Source: Myxococcus stipitatus (lineage in GTDB: Bacteria > Myxococcota > Myxococcia > Myxococcales > Myxococcaceae). Taken from it: 64,000 bases of DNA. Where the stretch lies: assembly GCF_038561935.1 (NCBI RefSeq), contig NZ_CP102770.1, positions 2,728,001-2,792,000 of the forward strand, read 5' to 3'. This document shows positions 63,401 through 64,000 of the stretch, piece after piece. Below the pieces are notes generated by a model, which saw only the letters and a program-made list of their open reading frames with translations, was not told the origin of the DNA and did not search any database. Within the stretch, counting starts at the first letter, position 1, and each line of letters begins with the position of its first letter. A program made the position numbers and the translations under genes.

Positions 63401-63822
63401 TCCGCGAGGCGGAACATGACGTCTGGCGTGTAGCGGGGCTCGTGGGGGTAGCGGCGCAGGAACTCCTCGAAGCGGACGATGGCCTCCATCCGCTCCTTGC
63501 GCTCCTGGGCCTCGAAGTCCCGGATGACCTTCTCGTACGAGGACGACAGCGAGTCGCGCTTCTGCTCGTACTTGCGCTCCATCAGGCGCTGCACGTCGCC
63601 GCTGAACTCGCGAGACTCCTCCTCGTACGTGCGCAGGGCCTGGCTCACGTCCTGGAGCAGCACCTCTTCATCGGGCGTGCGGCCCAGGCCCGTGAGGTAG
63701 CCCGCATCCGGCGGGGCCGCGGGGCTCTGTGCTCCAGCCGAAGCCGTCCCCGCGTCCGGCGCCTGGGCGGCGGCGGGGAGCGAGGTCAGGGCGAGCAGCA
63801 CCGCGAGGACTCGCCGCATCAC
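60451..63822 (-). CDS. Large periplasmic TPR protein, GltD/AgmU-like
   Basis: A 1123-residue protein with signal peptide (MMRRVLAVLLALTSLPAAAQ); start GTG 63822 or ATG 63819. It contains many TPR and TPR-like helical repeats (RFATEAWVRIGEYWFDNYKDSQALPRAAQAFEAAAQD and others) over most of the length. GltD/AgmU has the same size and character and moves in the periplasm with the gliding machinery. Gene order around it (C-like, D-like, E-like, F-like, G-like) matches Glt/Nfs operons. Confidence 0.83.
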   Translation of the reverse strand: MMRRVLAVLLALTSLPAAAQAPDAGTASAGAQSPAAPPDAGYLTGLGRTPDEEVLLQDVSQALRTYEEESREFSGDVQRLMERKYEQKRDSLSSSYEKVIRDFEAQERKERMEAIVRFEEFLRRYPHEPRYTPDVMFRLAELYYERSQDEHQLAMKEYRERLEAHDKNPDSAFPVEPKKDYADSITLYRRLLKDYPDYRLNDGAWYLLGYCLEEQEQVDESFQTYQQLIARYPRSRFATEAWVRIGEYWFDNYKDSQALPRAAQAFEAAAQDKLHPLYDKALYKLGWTYYRMDRFDEAVESFLTLVDFYEAQRVAKGEAEAGGDLREEALQYVAISLTDESWGGMSRAESLFTRRGPRPYEADIYRRLGHLFFEQTHHPIAIAAYQRALEKNPLAPDAPDLQQRIAQAYERDRKMSESFAESERLASLYQPGTTWYAKNQGDPDALARADILVERSLSTSATFHHQQAQVFKKEGKQEQAAAGFANAARAYGTYLERFPRSKSAGEMRFYYAECLYFSSQFAAAAKNYELVRDTGASLKHRDDSALSAVLSWQQVLAQDIQAGTAPDLKPLRSTERPEGAEVKPVPLAPTEQKLVAASDKYVAMLPRDEKAAGIAYKAAELHYSHNDFPEARRRFERIIQMWPRSEVARYATNLTVETFLIAKDWRSVEEVSAKLASNTQVIDPSSELHQQLVKFKLAGRFKLADQLLAEGKYDEAARKYIQLVDEEPRHEFADKALNNAAVAHENTRRFDSALKLYERIYREYPKSPLADAALFRVAVNAEKSYDFDKAVVSYQKLVKDYPASKDREAALFNTARLLEGQQRYAEAASAFLRYADLYPAAEDAPKNQYHAAVLLEKQGDPRGEVRALQEFVRKYARKPNQVELVVDAHRRMGDAHQKLGDERAAQSAYAQAASEFDRRKLKPDTHPLAANAAAFGRFQLAEAELKKFDALKIGGWGKALVRSFAVKRAAVKTVKDAYARVYPYKQLEWSLAAAYRSGYALERFANTIIETPVPPDVKRLGEDAVVTYQDLLAQNTAELEDAAVESYAIALGEARKNRVSNEWTRRTLEALNRFRPKEYPVLKEPKQALASEGAYPEGLVGHVSGPPRPASPDESRITGGAKP

Positions 63823-64000
63823 CGGCCATCCTCCGCGAGCACGCCCCGGAAGTCCGCGTCCAGCGCGCGCAGGGCATCGGCCTTCTGCGCGGACACCTTC
63901 TGGATGGCCGTGGTCTTGTCCTGCTTCTCGGTGAAGGCCACGTCCACCACACCTACGTCCGCCTTGAGCACCAGGTCATAGAACTGCCGGCGCACGCGGC
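63819..64000 (-). CDS. C-terminus of a GltC-like protein (cut by window)
   Basis: The minus-strand frame is open from the window edge to a TGA at 63819-63821, 60 codons. The visible part reads FYDLVLKADVGVVDVAFTEKQDKTTAIQKVSAQK, then LRALDADFRGVLAEDGR. Its stop overlaps the start of the GltD-like gene. Position and helical character suggest GltC, but the protein is too incomplete for certainty. Confidence 0.6.
   Translation of the reverse strand, partial: RVRRQFYDLVLKADVGVVDVAFTEKQDKTTAIQKVSAQKADALRALDADFRGVLAEDGR

Overview
The window is a high-GC chromosomal segment that looks like a myxobacterium of the family Myxococcaceae (Myxococcus, Pyxidicoccus or Corallococcus type). The reasons are the strong GC bias at third codon positions, many secreted lipoproteins and repeat proteins, HEIGH-type metalloproteases in tandem, and at the right end a block of gliding/sporulation (Glt/Nfs-like) machinery genes beside a short OPX/beta-barrel polysaccharide exporter pair. 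No rRNA, tRNA, CRISPR array, transposase or prophage gene was seen.

Layout. 1-3.8 kb: the end of an epoxide hydrolase with a WYL regulator, then a small lipoprotein paired with a ferritin-like diiron protein and another lipoprotein. 3.9-9 kb: a secreted zinc protease fused to a PLL-type propeller, and a large GH140/DUF4038-like lipoprotein. 9-13.4 kb: two unrecognised proteins, a one-TM protein, and a LysR regulator divergent from a serine/threonine dehydratase. 13.4-17.3 kb: a repeat/hairpin spacer and a 1197-residue FG-GAP plus MopE-like calcium/metal-binding lipoprotein. 17.4-26.7 kb: regulator/target modules (TetR-MFS with an almost perfect operator, TetR-GFA with an operator, LysR) mixed with a CHRD protein, an NTF2-like/serine hydrolase pair, a YCII protein and an acetyltransferase. 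26.7-32.7 kb: an orphan condensation-domain protein and a lipoprotein with 21 RCC1 repeats, enough for three seven-bladed propellers. 32.8-43.7 kb: a second epoxide hydrolase with divergent LysR, SDR with divergent AraC, two alpha/beta hydrolases, DUF418 with divergent TetR, and unknown secreted or cytoplasmic proteins. 43.7-49.6 kb: a secreted two-domain repeat protein, a long periplasmic helical-repeat protein and a kinase-like ATPase operon. 49.6-52.4 kb: two tandem M57-like metalloproteases, recently duplicated or homogenised. 52.5-53.9 kb: HxlR and an imine reductase-like enzyme divergent around a perfect 22-bp palindrome.

54.6-64 kb (minus strand): the most interesting region. In transcription order it holds the C-terminus of a GltC-like protein, a 1123-residue TPR protein (GltD/AgmU-like), a TPR lipoprotein (GltE-like), a 100-residue secreted protein (GltF position), an FHA-like/TM/TonB-like protein (GltG-like), a coiled-coil secreted protein, a Wzp-type outer-membrane beta-barrel and a short OPX (Wza-like) lipoprotein. 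Overlapping or near-contiguous genes indicate one operon for the Glt-like part. A separate sigma-70-like promoter precedes the coiled-coil/Wzp/Wza part. The arrangement suggests that a proton-driven envelope trafficking machine works together with a polysaccharide export pathway.

Common themes are exported beta-propeller and repeat proteins, many one-regulator/one-enzyme divergent modules with readable operators, and convergent genes separated by compact hairpins. All functional names come from reading motifs and family resemblance by eye; no database search was run.
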